From CAILZL01 sp050248275 (GTDB taxonomy: Bacteria; Pseudomonadota; Gammaproteobacteria; Steroidobacterales; Steroidobacteraceae): a stretch of 64,000 nucleotides of DNA. The notes under the pieces were generated by a model that ran no database searches, was not told the DNA's origin, and saw nothing but the letters and a program-made list of their open reading frames with translations. The DNA is taken from NCBI GenBank assembly GCA_050248275.1, contig JBFWSR010000005.1, forward strand, positions 1-64,000. Reading direction: 5' to 3'. Below are positions 28,405 through 37,679 of this stretch, piece by piece. Position 1 is the first letter of the stretch. Every line of letters begins with the position of its first letter. The translations under genes and the position numbers were made by a program.

Positions 28405-28449
28405 GTACGTCCGTGTACATCCGCAGCATTTGTACATCCATGTACGTCA
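28405..28449. repeat. Short GTACATCC-type repeats
   Basis: The segment contains GTACGTCCGTGTACATCC and TTGTACATCCATGTACGTC, two related copies separated by a few bases and in part inverted to each other. They sit in the intergenic space after engB, just before a strong hairpin. They may be members of a dispersed intergenic repeat, but I see no further copies in this window. Confidence 0.35.
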
Positions 28450-28456
28450 AAAAATA

Positions 28457-28479
28457 CCCCGATGGCATGGCCATCGGGG
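28457..28479 (-). terminator. Strong intrinsic terminator (minus strand)
   Basis: CCCCGATGGC and GCCATCGGGG form a perfect ten-pair stem with a three-base loop. On the minus strand it is followed by TATTTTTT. It lies about 170 bases beyond the stop of the outer-membrane protein gene and probably ends its transcript. The intervening region (28480-28650) has another smaller inverted repeat but no gene. Confidence 0.75.
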
Positions 28480-28650
28480 TCATATAGAAACCCGGCATGG
28501 GGATGACCGGGTCAACCATTCGCTCAGGGAGGAGGACGAATGGAAACGTCCTGGCAGACGCTTGACGAGTGAGAGTTCCGGGCTTTGCGAAAGTTCCAGG
28601 CGGGACTAAGTTTTTTTAGTTTCCATATCGGGTCACCGTCAAGTTGGGGT

Positions 28651-29190
28651 CTACAGGAAAGTCCAGGTCAGGCCAAGCGACACCAGATGGGCGCGTTTGT
28701 CGATGTCAAAGTGTTCGTACTCGGCCCTGACCGACAGGCTGAACAGATGCACGATCACTCCGGCGCCGTAAGCAAGATCGGTGCCGTCGCGACTCAGCAA
28801 TTCGCGACTCCCGGCAGTGATCCTGGACTTCCAGTTCACCAGGCCGGCCTTGGCAAACAGATCGACCAACGGCCCCATGCTGGCGAAACCCACGGCGTAA
28901 CCGCTGAGCGCGGTCGAGTCCGTTGCGAAAATGCCGCTGTCCGGCTTGCCCAGATCCAGGTAATTGATTTCCGCGCCCAGCCAGTCGAGCGGACGGATGC
29001 CGAGAATGGCCTTGTAGGCGGCGTCATGACCATTGAAGTCGCCGGCCAGACCTTTGGCAGTGTCCTTGTTGACGCTGGCTTCAACATTGCCCACTGCTGC
29101 ACCCAGATAAATGCCGTGGTCACTGGCCTGCGCCATCTGCGTTGTGCCGAGCAGCGCAATGGCGATGACGATTGTTTGCAGCTTGTTCAT
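28651..29190 (-). CDS. Small outer-membrane beta-barrel protein
   Basis: A 179-residue exported protein with a signal peptide (MNKLQTIVIAIALLG, cleavage near MAQA-SDH) and alternating-hydrophobicity strands (GIYLGAAVGN, LGAEINYLDLG, LSGYAVGFASMG, AYGAGVIVHLF, LVSLGLTWTFL), typical of eight-stranded OmpA-like or OmpW-like barrels. Such barrels may act as adhesins or in envelope stability; nothing in the sequence tells which. It is monocistronic, with its own terminator and a 184-base gap before polA. Confidence 0.75.
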   Translation of the reverse strand: MNKLQTIVIAIALLGTTQMAQASDHGIYLGAAVGNVEASVNKDTAKGLAGDFNGHDAAYKAILGIRPLDWLGAEINYLDLGKPDSGIFATDSTALSGYAVGFASMGPLVDLFAKAGLVNWKSRITAGSRELLSRDGTDLAYGAGVIVHLFSLSVRAEYEHFDIDKRAHLVSLGLTWTFL

Positions 29191-29374
29191 AAAGGGTTCT
29201 CACGAAAGTCAGAGAAGAACGCACTCATCCTGCAATGACCCATGATGGGACAGGTAGTCCACAGTCCATGTTCCGTCGCGGTACACAAGGATGCATCAGT
29301 GTGCCGCCGAATCGCGGTCGATGCCGCGCTGTCGCTGTGCCGAGTCAGTATCGAGGCTGTGTTGCCGTGCCGCT

Positions 29375-32077
29375 TCAATGCGCCTCATCCCAGTTGGCGC
29401 CCACGCCAATGTCCACCTTCAGTGGCACATGCAGCGTGCTGGCGGCGCACATGCGCTGACGCACTTCCACGACCAACTGTTCACTGAGCGCCTCGGGCAC
29501 TTCAAATACCAGTTCGTCGTGAACCTGCATGATGAGTCGCGCGGTAAAGCGTGATGCCTGCAACCAGCGATCCACATTGATCATGGCCAGTTTGATGATG
29601 TCGGCGGCCGTTCCTTGCATGGGCGCATTGATGGCGCTGCGTTCGGCGTACTGACGCAACGAGGCATTACGCGCATTGATATCCGGCAGATACAGTCGCC
29701 GCCCCATGACGGTTTCCACATAACCAAGCTCGTGAGCCTGGGCGCGCGTTCTTTCCATGTATTGCTTCACGCCGGGATAACGAGTGAAGTACAGGTCGAT
29801 ATAGCGCTGCGCTTCGCCGCGGTCCACGCCCAGTTGCCTGGCCAGACCGAATGCCGACATGCCATAGATCAGGCCAAAGTTGATCGCCTTGGCGGAACGA
29901 CGCTGCTCACTGCTGACCTGTTCCAGCGGAATGCCCAGCACTTCGGCCGCCGTGGCCTGATGAATGTCCTGATCGCTGGCGAAGGCTTGCAGCAGGCTTT
30001 CATCGCCGGACAGATGCGCCATGATGCGCAATTCGATCTGCGAGTAGTCGGCGGCCACCAGCACATGTCCCGGTGGCGCGATGAAGGCTTGGCGTATACG
30101 ACGACCTTCCGCAGAGCGGATCGGAATGTTCTGCAGATTCGGATCGGTTGATGACAGGCGACCGGTGGCGGCCACCGCCTGATGATAGGAAGTATGTACC
30201 CGCCCGGTGCGCGGATTGATCTGCAGCGGCAGCTTGTCGGTATACGTGGATTTGAGTTTGGCCAGTCCCCGGTATTCGAGGATCAGGCGCGGCAATTCGT
30301 GTTCGACGGCGAGATCTTCCAGCACGTCCTCTGCCGTGGAGGGCTGGCCCGTCGGTGTCTTGCGCAGCACCGGAATGGTCAGTTTGCCGAACAGGATTTC
30401 CTGCAACTGTTTGGGTGAATCCACATTGAAGGGCTGTCCTGCGGCTGCATGGCAACGCTCCACCAGACTTTGCATCAGTTCGGCCAGTTGCTGGCTTTGT
30501 TGTTTGAGCAGGCCGGCGTCGATCAGCACGCCCTGATGTTCCATGCGCAGCAGCACCGGCACCAGCGGCTGTTCGATCTGGGTGTAGACCTGCTGCAGTT
30601 TGGGTTCGGCGCTGAGCTGTGCCCACAGGGCCTGATGCAGGCGCAGGGTGATGTCGGCATCTTCGGCCGAATAACGCGTGGCGGTTTCAATATCCACCTG
30701 ATCGAAGGTGATCTGCTTGGCGCCCTTGCCGGTCACGTCTTCGTAATGGATGGTGTCCACGCCCAGATACTTTTTCGCCACCGAATCCATGTCGTGGCGC
30801 GTGGCTGTGCTATTGAGCACATAGGATTCCAGCATGCTGTCGTAACGCATGTTGCGCACTTCGATACCGTAATTGGCAAATATGTGCGCATCGTATTTCA
30901 GATGATGGCCGAGCTTGGCCGGCTGTTCGCTTTCCAGCAATGGTTTCAGTGTTGCCAGTACCGCATCGCGCTGCAACTGTTCCGGCGCGCCGGGATAATT
31001 ATGCGCCAGCGGCAAATAGGCGGCCGTACCGGCAGTCACTGACATGGCAATCCCCACCAGTTCGGCCGACATGTAATCCAGTGAAGTAGTTTCAGTGTCG
31101 ATGGCAATGACGTCGGCAGCTTGCAATTGCTGCACCCAGCGAGTGAGCTGTGCTTCGCTCAGAATGGTTTCATATTGAGCTGCTGTTCCAGCTACAGCAG
31201 CGGACTCCGTTTCGCTACTGGCGGCAGCACCCAGCTGACGCAACAGCGAGTTGAATTCATAGCGCTTGTAAATGCTGCGCAGCGTATCGGCATCCGGTGC
31301 TTGCGGTGTCAGCGTTTCAGGAAGGGTGTCCAGCGCCACATTGCAATCAATCTTCGCCAGTTTGCGCGACAGTTCCAAGGTTGCCACGCTGGCGCGCAGG
31401 CTTTCGCCAACCTTGCCGCCGATTTCATCGGCATGCGCCAGCAACTGGTCGAGTGACTGATATTCATTGAGCCATTTTGCTGCGGTCTTGGGGCCGACCT
31501 TGGGTACACCGGGAATGTTGTCGGCGCTGTCACCGACCAGGGACAGGTAGTCGATGATCTGTTCCGGATACACCTCGAACTTGGCCTTCACGCCCTCGCG
31601 ATCCAGACGCGAGCCGGTCATGGTGTTGACCAGATTGATATGCGAGTTCACCAGTTGCGCCATGTCCTTGTCGCCGGTGGAAATCAGTACATCGATATTC
31701 CGGGCGGCAGCTTGTACCGCCAGCGTACCGATGACATCGTCGGCTTCGACGCCATTGACGCGCAGCAGCGGCAGGCCCATCGCCTGCACCAGTTCCAGCA
31801 AAGGCTGGGTTTGCGCACGCAAGTCATCGGGCATGGGAGGACGATGCGCCTTGTACTGCTCGAACAGTTCATCGCGGAAGGTCTTGCCGGGCGCATCGAA
31901 CACCACGGCAATCAGATCGGGCTGCTCATCCTTGATCAGCTTGTGCAACATGTTGGCCACGCCCAGCAGCGCGCCGGTAGGTTCGCCCTGTGAGTTGCTC
32001 AGTGGCGGCAGGGCAAAGAAGGCGCGATACAGGTACGACGAGCCATCCACCAATACCAGTTTCTTTGGCTGGCTCAT
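29375..32077 (-). CDS. polA: DNA polymerase I
   Basis: A ~900-residue enzyme that removes RNA primers and fills gaps during replication and repair. Its three domains are present: 5'-3' exonuclease (opening MSQPKKLVLVDGSSYLYRAF, with TGDKDMAQLV), proofreading 3'-5' exonuclease with IDTETTSLDY (the DxE motif is intact), and the polymerase with VLVAADYSQIELR and MQVHDELVFEVPE. The ATG at 32077 is chosen; the frame runs upstream to 32281 through the lptM-like gene in a different phase. The start overlaps the lptM-like stop as ATGA, which implies translational coupling. Confidence 0.96.
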   Translation of the reverse strand: MSQPKKLVLVDGSSYLYRAFFALPPLSNSQGEPTGALLGVANMLHKLIKDEQPDLIAVVFDAPGKTFRDELFEQYKAHRPPMPDDLRAQTQPLLELVQAMGLPLLRVNGVEADDVIGTLAVQAAARNIDVLISTGDKDMAQLVNSHINLVNTMTGSRLDREGVKAKFEVYPEQIIDYLSLVGDSADNIPGVPKVGPKTAAKWLNEYQSLDQLLAHADEIGGKVGESLRASVATLELSRKLAKIDCNVALDTLPETLTPQAPDADTLRSIYKRYEFNSLLRQLGAAASSETESAAVAGTAAQYETILSEAQLTRWVQQLQAADVIAIDTETTSLDYMSAELVGIAMSVTAGTAAYLPLAHNYPGAPEQLQRDAVLATLKPLLESEQPAKLGHHLKYDAHIFANYGIEVRNMRYDSMLESYVLNSTATRHDMDSVAKKYLGVDTIHYEDVTGKGAKQITFDQVDIETATRYSAEDADITLRLHQALWAQLSAEPKLQQVYTQIEQPLVPVLLRMEHQGVLIDAGLLKQQSQQLAELMQSLVERCHAAAGQPFNVDSPKQLQEILFGKLTIPVLRKTPTGQPSTAEDVLEDLAVEHELPRLILEYRGLAKLKSTYTDKLPLQINPRTGRVHTSYHQAVAATGRLSSTDPNLQNIPIRSAEGRRIRQAFIAPPGHVLVAADYSQIELRIMAHLSGDESLLQAFASDQDIHQATAAEVLGIPLEQVSSEQRRSAKAINFGLIYGMSAFGLARQLGVDRGEAQRYIDLYFTRYPGVKQYMERTRAQAHELGYVETVMGRRLYLPDINARNASLRQYAERSAINAPMQGTAADIIKLAMINVDRWLQASRFTARLIMQVHDELVFEVPEALSEQLVVEVRQRMCAASTLHVPLKVDIGVGANWDEAH

Positions 32078-32250
32078 GGCTGTGTGCTGCTTGCCGAGCT
32101 GTCTGCGCTGCTCGAACTGCTGCTTTGACCGGAGGTGCTGATCACCACGGGAGCATTTTTCTCCGGCAGATACAGATTGCCTTTCAAACCGCAGGCCGCA
32201 ATTAACAGGGTCAGGGTGCTGGCAATCAACAGTAAAACAGGACGTGGCAT
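32074..32250 (-). CDS. LptM-like small lipoprotein
   Basis: A ~58-residue protein with a lipobox (LLIAAC, cleavage before Cys) followed by GLKGNLYLPEKN, which matches the CGxKGxLYxP signature of LptM (YifL). LptM mimics lipopolysaccharide to help the LptDE outer-membrane translocon form its disulfides. The rest is Ser/Thr-rich. The ATG at 32250 gives MPRPVLLLIAST as the signal peptide. Its stop overlaps the polA start by ATGA. In E. coli and Pseudomonas the gene instead precedes lysA or dapF, so the polA link is a variant arrangement. Confidence 0.75.
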   Translation of the reverse strand: MPRPVLLLIASTLTLLIAACGLKGNLYLPEKNAPVVISTSGQSSSSSSADSSASSTQP

Positions 32251-32443
32251 AGAACGCTCCGGCGCGGCCGCAGGCATGCATTGATGAATAACGTAAGGCG
32301 TTCAGTATAGCAATCCGGTCCCGGGCGTCGTTCCCTCAACGGGCAATCAGCAATGCGGTTGATCGGACGTGGCCACAGGCAGTGCGTTGCGATCGGATCT
32401 TTATGTGCGTACAGTCGGCTCACGCCATCGTCACGGTGAGTAC

Positions 32444-32935
32444 ATGTCTTTTGCCCAGCAACTCGAAGCAACCTGGCCTGCGCAATACATTGCCAACTCG
32501 ATTTGGGGCTTTCCGATACTGGAAGTGACGCATTTGTTGGGCATTACTGTGGTGTTTGGCGGCATGGTGCTGCTGGATCTGCGTCTGCTGGGTTTGCGTC
32601 GCGATATTTCCGCAGTTGCGCTGGAACGCTATGTGCTGCCCTATGTGTGGATCGGTTTTGCCATCGCTGCGTTCAGCGGCGGCTGGCTGATTGTGTATGA
32701 GGCCGGCAAGCTGGTGGACGATTCCGCCTTTCTCCTCAAGATGCTGCTGCTGCCGCTGGCGGGTCTGAATGCGCTGTTCATGCACAGGATCGCTGCGCGC
32801 GGACGTGCCGCCTGGGATGTGCACGCCATGCCGCCGCTGCTGGTGCGGTTGTCTGCAGCCATATCGCTGTTGCTGTGGAGCGTCATCCTCGCCTGCGGCC
32901 GCCTGATCGCCTATTACTATGGCTCGGGTATTTGA
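32444..32935 (+). CDS. DUF6644-like integral membrane protein
   Basis: A ~163-residue hydrophobic protein with about four membrane helices. It starts MSFAQQLEATWPAQYIANS and contains FPILEVTHLLGITVVFGGMV and DLRLLGLRRD, the pattern of a small DUF6644-type membrane family whose function is unknown. I chose the ATG at 32444 because the segment upstream in the frame (to 32369) is not conserved-looking. It is followed 52 bases later by a glutathione transferase gene on the same strand. Confidence 0.7.
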   Translation: MSFAQQLEATWPAQYIANSIWGFPILEVTHLLGITVVFGGMVLLDLRLLGLRRDISAVALERYVLPYVWIGFAIAAFSGGWLIVYEAGKLVDDSAFLLKMLLLPLAGLNALFMHRIAARGRAAWDVHAMPPLLVRLSAAISLLLWSVILACGRLIAYYYGSGI

Positions 32936-32987
32936 TTGATGGTTTGATGAACGTTGCCTGCATCCATTTGCATTCCTGGGGGGACCC

Positions 32988-33590
32988 ATGCTGCGAGTTT
33001 ATGGCGAGGTGTTTTCCGGCAATTGCTACAAGGTCAAGCTGCTGCTCAATCAGCTTGATCTGAAACACGAGTGGATTCCGGTGGATCTGCTCAGGCACGA
33101 GACCCGCACGCCGGAGTTCCTGGCGAAAAATCCCAATGGCAAGGTGCCGGTGCTGGAGCTGACCAACGGTTTGTTTCTGGCCGAATCCAACGCCATCATT
33201 CATTACCTTGCCGATGGCACGCCATTGCTGCCGCATGGCCGTTTTCAGCATGCACAGGTGCTGCAGTGGTTGTTCTTCGAGCAATACAGCCATGAACCTT
33301 ACATCGCCACTTCGCGCTTCATCATTCGTTCGCTGGGGCGTCCTGCCGATCAGGAAGCTTTGCTGCAATCCAAAGTGGCGCCGGGTTATCGCGCGCTGGA
33401 TGTCATGGAAAAACACCTGAGCACACATCATTTCTTTGTGGCCGACCGCTACACCATCGCCGACATTGCCTTGTATGCCTATACCCATGTGGCGCATGAA
33501 GGCGGTTTTGATCTGGATAACCACCCGAAAATCCGCACCTGGCTGCAGCGTATCCGCGATCAGGTCGGGTATATAGGCATGGATGGTTGA
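32988..33590 (+). CDS. Glutathione S-transferase family protein
   Basis: A 200-residue protein with an N-terminal thioredoxin fold (LRVYGEVFSGNCYKVKLLL, KVPVLELTNGLFLAESNAI) and a C-terminal all-helical domain, as in bacterial GSTs. The residue at the catalytic position lies in SGNCYKV, a Ser/Cys-containing site as in beta- or theta-like classes. Glutathione transferases conjugate or reduce electrophiles; the substrate cannot be read from sequence. It converges with the moeB-like gene, with only 17 bases between the stops. Confidence 0.9.
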   Translation: MLRVYGEVFSGNCYKVKLLLNQLDLKHEWIPVDLLRHETRTPEFLAKNPNGKVPVLELTNGLFLAESNAIIHYLADGTPLLPHGRFQHAQVLQWLFFEQYSHEPYIATSRFIIRSLGRPADQEALLQSKVAPGYRALDVMEKHLSTHHFFVADRYTIADIALYAYTHVAHEGGFDLDNHPKIRTWLQRIRDQVGYIGMDG

Positions 33591-33607
33591 GCGGCAAGAT
33601 CGTCAAA

Positions 33608-34732
33608 TCAGGCCACGATCATGGACGGATCAACCTCCTGTTGCCAGGCCAGCATGCCGTCCTGCAGATTCAACACATCGGCAAAGCCCTGTGAATGAGC
33701 CCACTGGCACGCTTGTGCGCTGCGTCCGCCGCTGCGGCAGATGAAGATCACAGATGCAGTGGTATCGAGAGCGGCCGCAGTGCTTGGTAGTTGAGCTAGA
33801 GGCATGCTCAGCGCGCCGTCGATATGACCTGCTGCATATTCGTAAGGCTCACGCACATCCACCAGCTGCCAGCGGCTGCTGTCAGCGCGCATCACTGTGT
33901 TTAGCTGGTTGGCCGAAATGCTGCGCAGTGCCGGTTCGCTGGCGCAGCTGACATTCATGTCCTGTGGTTCGCTGATGGTCGGTTGTGTGCCGCAAACCGC
34001 ACAGTCCTGACGCGCCTTGAACTGAAACTCGCCAAAGCGCATGTCCAGCGCATCATAGGTCAGCAGGCGGCCCAGCAGCGGTTCGCCGATGCCGGCGATC
34101 AGCTTGATGGCTTCAGTTGCTTGGATGACGCCCATCACGCCCGGCAGCACACCCAGCACGCCGGCTTCGGCGCAATTGGGTACGACGCCATCTGCCGGTG
34201 GTTCGGGAAACAGGCAGCGATAACAGGGGCCACGCCCGGGCACGTAAGTAAAGGCCTGGCCTTCAAAGCGATGAATCGCGGCAGACACCAGTGGCTTGCC
34301 GAGGATCACGCAGGCGTCATTGACTAGGTAACGCGTGGCGAAGCGATCCGTACCATCGAGGACGACATCGTAGTCACGCACCCTGTCGAGCACATTGGCC
34401 GCACGCAGTTCTTCGGCATGAATGTGAATGTCGAGGTGCGGATTCAGCGCCAGCAGCCGGTTGCGCGCGGCTTCAGCCTTGCCTTGCGTCACGTTGGTGG
34501 CGTCAAACAACACCTGACGCTGCAGATTGGACACATCGACCCGATCGAAATCGACAATACCCAGTTGCCCTACGCCAGCGGCGGCCAGATACAGCAGGGC
34601 CGGTGAGCCCAGCCCACCGGCGCCAATCACCAGCACGCGCGCGGCCTTGAGTTTTTCCTGACCGGCAAGGCCAAACTCACTCAATGACAAGTGACGGCTG
34701 TAACGGGCAAGTTCGGCGGGCGTGAGCGTCAT
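33608..34732 (-). CDS. moeB: MoeB/ThiF adenylyltransferase with C-terminal rhodanese
   Basis: A 374-residue two-domain protein. The N-terminal E1-like half has the nucleotide site GAGGLGSPALLYLAAAG (near residue 37), DGTDRFATRYLVND (near 126) and two zinc CxxC pairs (CYRC, CAVC). The C-terminal third is a rhodanese domain with VDVREPYEYAAGHI and the sulfur-acceptor Cys in FICRSGGRSAQA. Such MoeZ/MOCS3-type fusions adenylate the C-terminus of a ubiquitin-like sulfur carrier and transfer sulfur to it, for molybdopterin or thiamine synthesis. No moaD or thiS is nearby, so the carrier is unknown. Confidence 0.9.
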   Translation of the reverse strand: MTLTPAELARYSRHLSLSEFGLAGQEKLKAARVLVIGAGGLGSPALLYLAAAGVGQLGIVDFDRVDVSNLQRQVLFDATNVTQGKAEAARNRLLALNPHLDIHIHAEELRAANVLDRVRDYDVVLDGTDRFATRYLVNDACVILGKPLVSAAIHRFEGQAFTYVPGRGPCYRCLFPEPPADGVVPNCAEAGVLGVLPGVMGVIQATEAIKLIAGIGEPLLGRLLTYDALDMRFGEFQFKARQDCAVCGTQPTISEPQDMNVSCASEPALRSISANQLNTVMRADSSRWQLVDVREPYEYAAGHIDGALSMPLAQLPSTAAALDTTASVIFICRSGGRSAQACQWAHSQGFADVLNLQDGMLAWQQEVDPSMIVA

Positions 34733-34785
34733 GGTATGAACTGTAATGCATCGACGCCGCGTCGGCGATGCGTGCCGGTGCTGGG

Positions 34786-35718
34786 TCAGTGGACGTGTCG
34801 GGGGCTGCCGATGCCGCGCTGCATCAGCGGGTACGCAAAGATCGCCAGCAGAATGATGACCACGCCCAGATAAAAACTGCTGTCCAGCTCGCGCTGCTCA
34901 CCCAGCAACACGATGCCGAGGATGATGGCGTACACCGGTTCCAGATTGATGGCCAGTTGCGCGCCAAAGGCGCTCAGATGACGCAGCGCCGCCAGCGACA
35001 TGGCGAAGGGCAGCAATGTGCAGGCCAGACACAGGAACAACATCAGCCATAGATCCTGACCGCGCGGCCAACTCAGCGCGGCTGCCGTCATGGGCAGGAT
35101 GGGCAGCATCGCACTGATGAGCAGCCAGCCGCCCGCCATTTCCAGGCATGTCACGGTCAGTGCATCGGCGTGCGCGATCAGGCGTTTGTTGAGTACGCCA
35201 AAAATGGCGACCAGCACCGCCGACAACACGCCGAGGATCAGGCCGGCATGCATGCGCGGCGGTGTACCGCCGACTACCAGCAGCACGCCCGGAATGATGA
35301 CCAGACCGAGCAGAAATTCGGCGGGATTGAAACGCCGCCGCATGATCCAGGGTTCAATGAAGGCGATGAATACCGACGCCAGCGCCATGGTGGTGGCCGC
35401 CACCGAGGCATTGGCCAGCTTGACCGAACCGTAAAAACACAGCCAGTGCAGCGCGACCACGCCGCCTATGGCCATATAGCGCATCAGCAGATCTGCCGAC
35501 ATGCCCTTGAGCGCCCGCCAGGTGCGTGGCGTCAGTAGCAGCAAGACCGCCACCAGCAACATGCGCCACCACACCAGCGCAAGGGCCGGGAGACTGATCA
35601 CCTTGCCCAGCACGGCGGTGCAGCCCCATAGCAGCACGCAGGCATGCATCTGCCACCAGGCGCTCCTGACGGCGGCGTTGGCGAATGAGGCAGGCATGGT
35701 TTTGAGTGTGTCTCGCAT
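34786..35718 (-). CDS. EamA/DMT family permease
   Basis: A 310-residue inner-membrane protein with about ten helices in two EamA repeats. The second repeat ends with SAFGAQLAINLEPVYAIILG and LGEQRELDSSFYLGVVIIL, the typical conserved glutamate region of drug/metabolite transporters. These export metabolites such as amino acids; substrate is unknown. ATG 35718 or the Met at 35694 could be the start; the first is annotated. It follows moeB on the same strand (in the direction of transcription it is upstream, 53 bases away). Confidence 0.9.
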   Translation of the reverse strand: MRDTLKTMPASFANAAVRSAWWQMHACVLLWGCTAVLGKVISLPALALVWWRMLLVAVLLLLTPRTWRALKGMSADLLMRYMAIGGVVALHWLCFYGSVKLANASVAATTMALASVFIAFIEPWIMRRRFNPAEFLLGLVIIPGVLLVVGGTPPRMHAGLILGVLSAVLVAIFGVLNKRLIAHADALTVTCLEMAGGWLLISAMLPILPMTAAALSWPRGQDLWLMLFLCLACTLLPFAMSLAALRHLSAFGAQLAINLEPVYAIILGIVLLGEQRELDSSFYLGVVIILLAIFAYPLMQRGIGSPRHVH

Positions 35719-35743
35719 TGAAAATCGTTAAAGTCTGCAGACC

Positions 35744-36148
35744 ATGCTGCGCAATGCAATCAAGATTCTAGTGTTCGCCGGTTTTCTGGCCATGCTGATG
35801 ACGGCGATACGGTTATACCTGATCGAACCGGATGAAGTGGCCCGCTCCTGCACTGCGGATGCCGGTCAATGGCGCTGTCGGGTTCGCGACCTGCTGGTAC
35901 AGGGTTTTGTCCACCATTTATATGGCGCAGTCAGCTTGATTGCGGCCGTGTTGGCCTGGTTGAGCGGCTTTGCAGCGTTGGCGGTGCTGGCCATGATTGC
36001 CGGCATGGCCGGCGCCGTGCTGTATGACTTCGATCTGGCCGGACTGGGTTTGTTGATTGGCGCGCTGTCACTGATGCGTTACTTGTCGCACCGACAGTTG
36101 TCGCGTCAGCAGCCCGCTGCGAGCGATCAACAGACTGCCGCCCAGTAG
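35744..36148 (+). CDS. Uncharacterised small membrane protein
   Basis: A 134-residue protein with a first helix near residues 5-23 and further hydrophobic segments around 55-75 and 80-115 (GAVSLIAAVLAWLSGF, LAVLAMIAGMAGAVL), so three or four membrane helices. I recognise no family. A pair of cysteines lies in a predicted loop (SCTADAGQWRCRV). Its 3' end overlaps the convergent GH17 gene by 81 bases, which lowers confidence slightly, but the hydrophobic pattern and start near a divergent promoter support it being real. Confidence 0.6.
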   Translation: MLRNAIKILVFAGFLAMLMTAIRLYLIEPDEVARSCTADAGQWRCRVRDLLVQGFVHHLYGAVSLIAAVLAWLSGFAALAVLAMIAGMAGAVLYDFDLAGLGLLIGALSLMRYLSHRQLSRQQPAASDQQTAAQ

Positions 36149-37633
36149 TGCGCTCAGGCCACACCAGAGCAGCGCACTGCCATTGCTGCCGCCTTCATTG
36201 ACGGCAATGAGCGCTGCCGAAACCAGCAGCCATGTGCTCAGTAATACGGTTTCACCGCTCAGTCCCTGCTGTGAACGCCGTAATCCGTTGAGCGCCAGCA
36301 TCGCGGTGGGTAACAGCAGGAACATCGACGGGAAGTCGCGGTAACGACCGCTGAATGCCAGGCCGAGATTGATGTAGGCCACGCAGAACAACAGTGCGAA
36401 CAGCAGCCCGGCCGTGAGTCGTGGCCGCCATGTTTGCCGATCAAAAAGACTCAACAGGAATACCGCGTGTCCGATCAGCGTCCAGCCGCACATGGCCAGC
36501 CATTCCTGCCAGTTGCGATTGCTCTGCCACAGATAGTCCCATTGCATGACGACAAGACAACCCAGACTGAACCCGGCCAGTGCGAGCTGGATCCGCTGTG
36601 TCCTGCTGCGCGATGACATCGCCAGCGGCGCTGCCAGCAACAGTGCAATCGCCGCGATGATTCCTGCCAGCGGGCCACGCCACCATTTGGCATCGGCCAC
36701 CACCGGACCAGTGAGCGGAAATTTTTCGCGGCCTTCGGCGTCATAGAGTCCCCAATAACCGCCCACCGTGCCTTCCTGTCCCTTTTTCCAGGTCTGGTCG
36801 TAGGCCTCGATGAAGTTGTAGGGAATCTGCTTTTCGTTGGCGAGTGCGATGAAATCGCGGGTAAAGCGCGCCTGATTCACCAGACTGGGCCTGGCGCCTT
36901 CGCGTTGCCGGCCAGCGCTCGGCCAGCCTATTTCGCCCACATAGATGTGATGTCCGGGAAATGTCTGCTGCATCTTGCGATAAATGTTTTCAACATGCGC
37001 CATGGTCTGCTCGACGCCGATGGGTTGATTCTCCCAGTACGGCAGGATGTGAATGCTGATGAAGCTGGTGGCTTCGGCCAGTTTCGGGTTTTGCAACCAG
37101 AAGTCCCATACATCGGCATAGGTAACCGGCAATTGCGTGGCGGCATGCACGCGTTGCAGCATGGCATACAGCGTTTCCATGCTCTGTTCGCGACGCAGCA
37201 GCACTTCGTTGCCGACAACGATCGCGTCAATCACATCGGGATATTCTGCGGCGGTGGCAATAGCCGCGTTGATTTCCATTTCATTGGCTTGAGGATCGCG
37301 GCCAATCCAGATGCCCAACAGCACCCGCATGCCCAGTTTGCGGGCCACGGCCGGCACGTGATCCAGTCCATTCAGAACGGAATAAGTTCGCACGCACTGC
37401 GAACGGTGCGACAGTTGTTCCATGTCGCGTTCGATCTGTGCATGTATGGTGGCCAGCGAATCGACGTTGCTGTCTACTTTCAGCGGCGTGTACGACAGAC
37501 AGGCGAATTTACCTGCAGGCGCATCCGGATAGACATGCGGGCGACCCTGCATGATCCAGAACAGACCACTGCCAATGGCGATCAGTGACAGGGCGAACGT
37601 AGTGAGCGTTGAATGGATGGTGCTGAGGCGCAT
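36068..37633 (-). CDS. GH17-family glycosidase with membrane C-terminus
   Basis: A 521-residue protein: an N-terminal anchor helix (~10-28), a periplasmic GH17 barrel (~40-310) and about six to seven membrane helices to the end. The acid/base Glu is in DAIVVGNEVLLR (near residue 143) and the nucleophile Glu in HIYVGEIGWPSAG (near 237), so the enzyme looks active. GH17 members cleave or transglycosylate beta-1,3-glucans; bacterial homologues often sit beside glycosyltransferases making periplasmic beta-glucans, but none is here. Its 3' end overlaps the convergent small membrane-protein gene. The role as glucan-remodelling enzyme is inferred. Confidence 0.82.
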   Translation of the reverse strand: MRLSTIHSTLTTFALSLIAIGSGLFWIMQGRPHVYPDAPAGKFACLSYTPLKVDSNVDSLATIHAQIERDMEQLSHRSQCVRTYSVLNGLDHVPAVARKLGMRVLLGIWIGRDPQANEMEINAAIATAAEYPDVIDAIVVGNEVLLRREQSMETLYAMLQRVHAATQLPVTYADVWDFWLQNPKLAEATSFISIHILPYWENQPIGVEQTMAHVENIYRKMQQTFPGHHIYVGEIGWPSAGRQREGARPSLVNQARFTRDFIALANEKQIPYNFIEAYDQTWKKGQEGTVGGYWGLYDAEGREKFPLTGPVVADAKWWRGPLAGIIAAIALLLAAPLAMSSRSRTQRIQLALAGFSLGCLVVMQWDYLWQSNRNWQEWLAMCGWTLIGHAVFLLSLFDRQTWRPRLTAGLLFALLFCVAYINLGLAFSGRYRDFPSMFLLLPTAMLALNGLRRSQQGLSGETVLLSTWLLVSAALIAVNEGGSNGSALLWCGLSALLGGSLLIARSGLLTRQLSVRQVTHQ

Positions 37634-37679
37634 GCGTGGTTGTGGTATGGGCAGGCAAGGAGCGCAACCTGCTGTCGAA

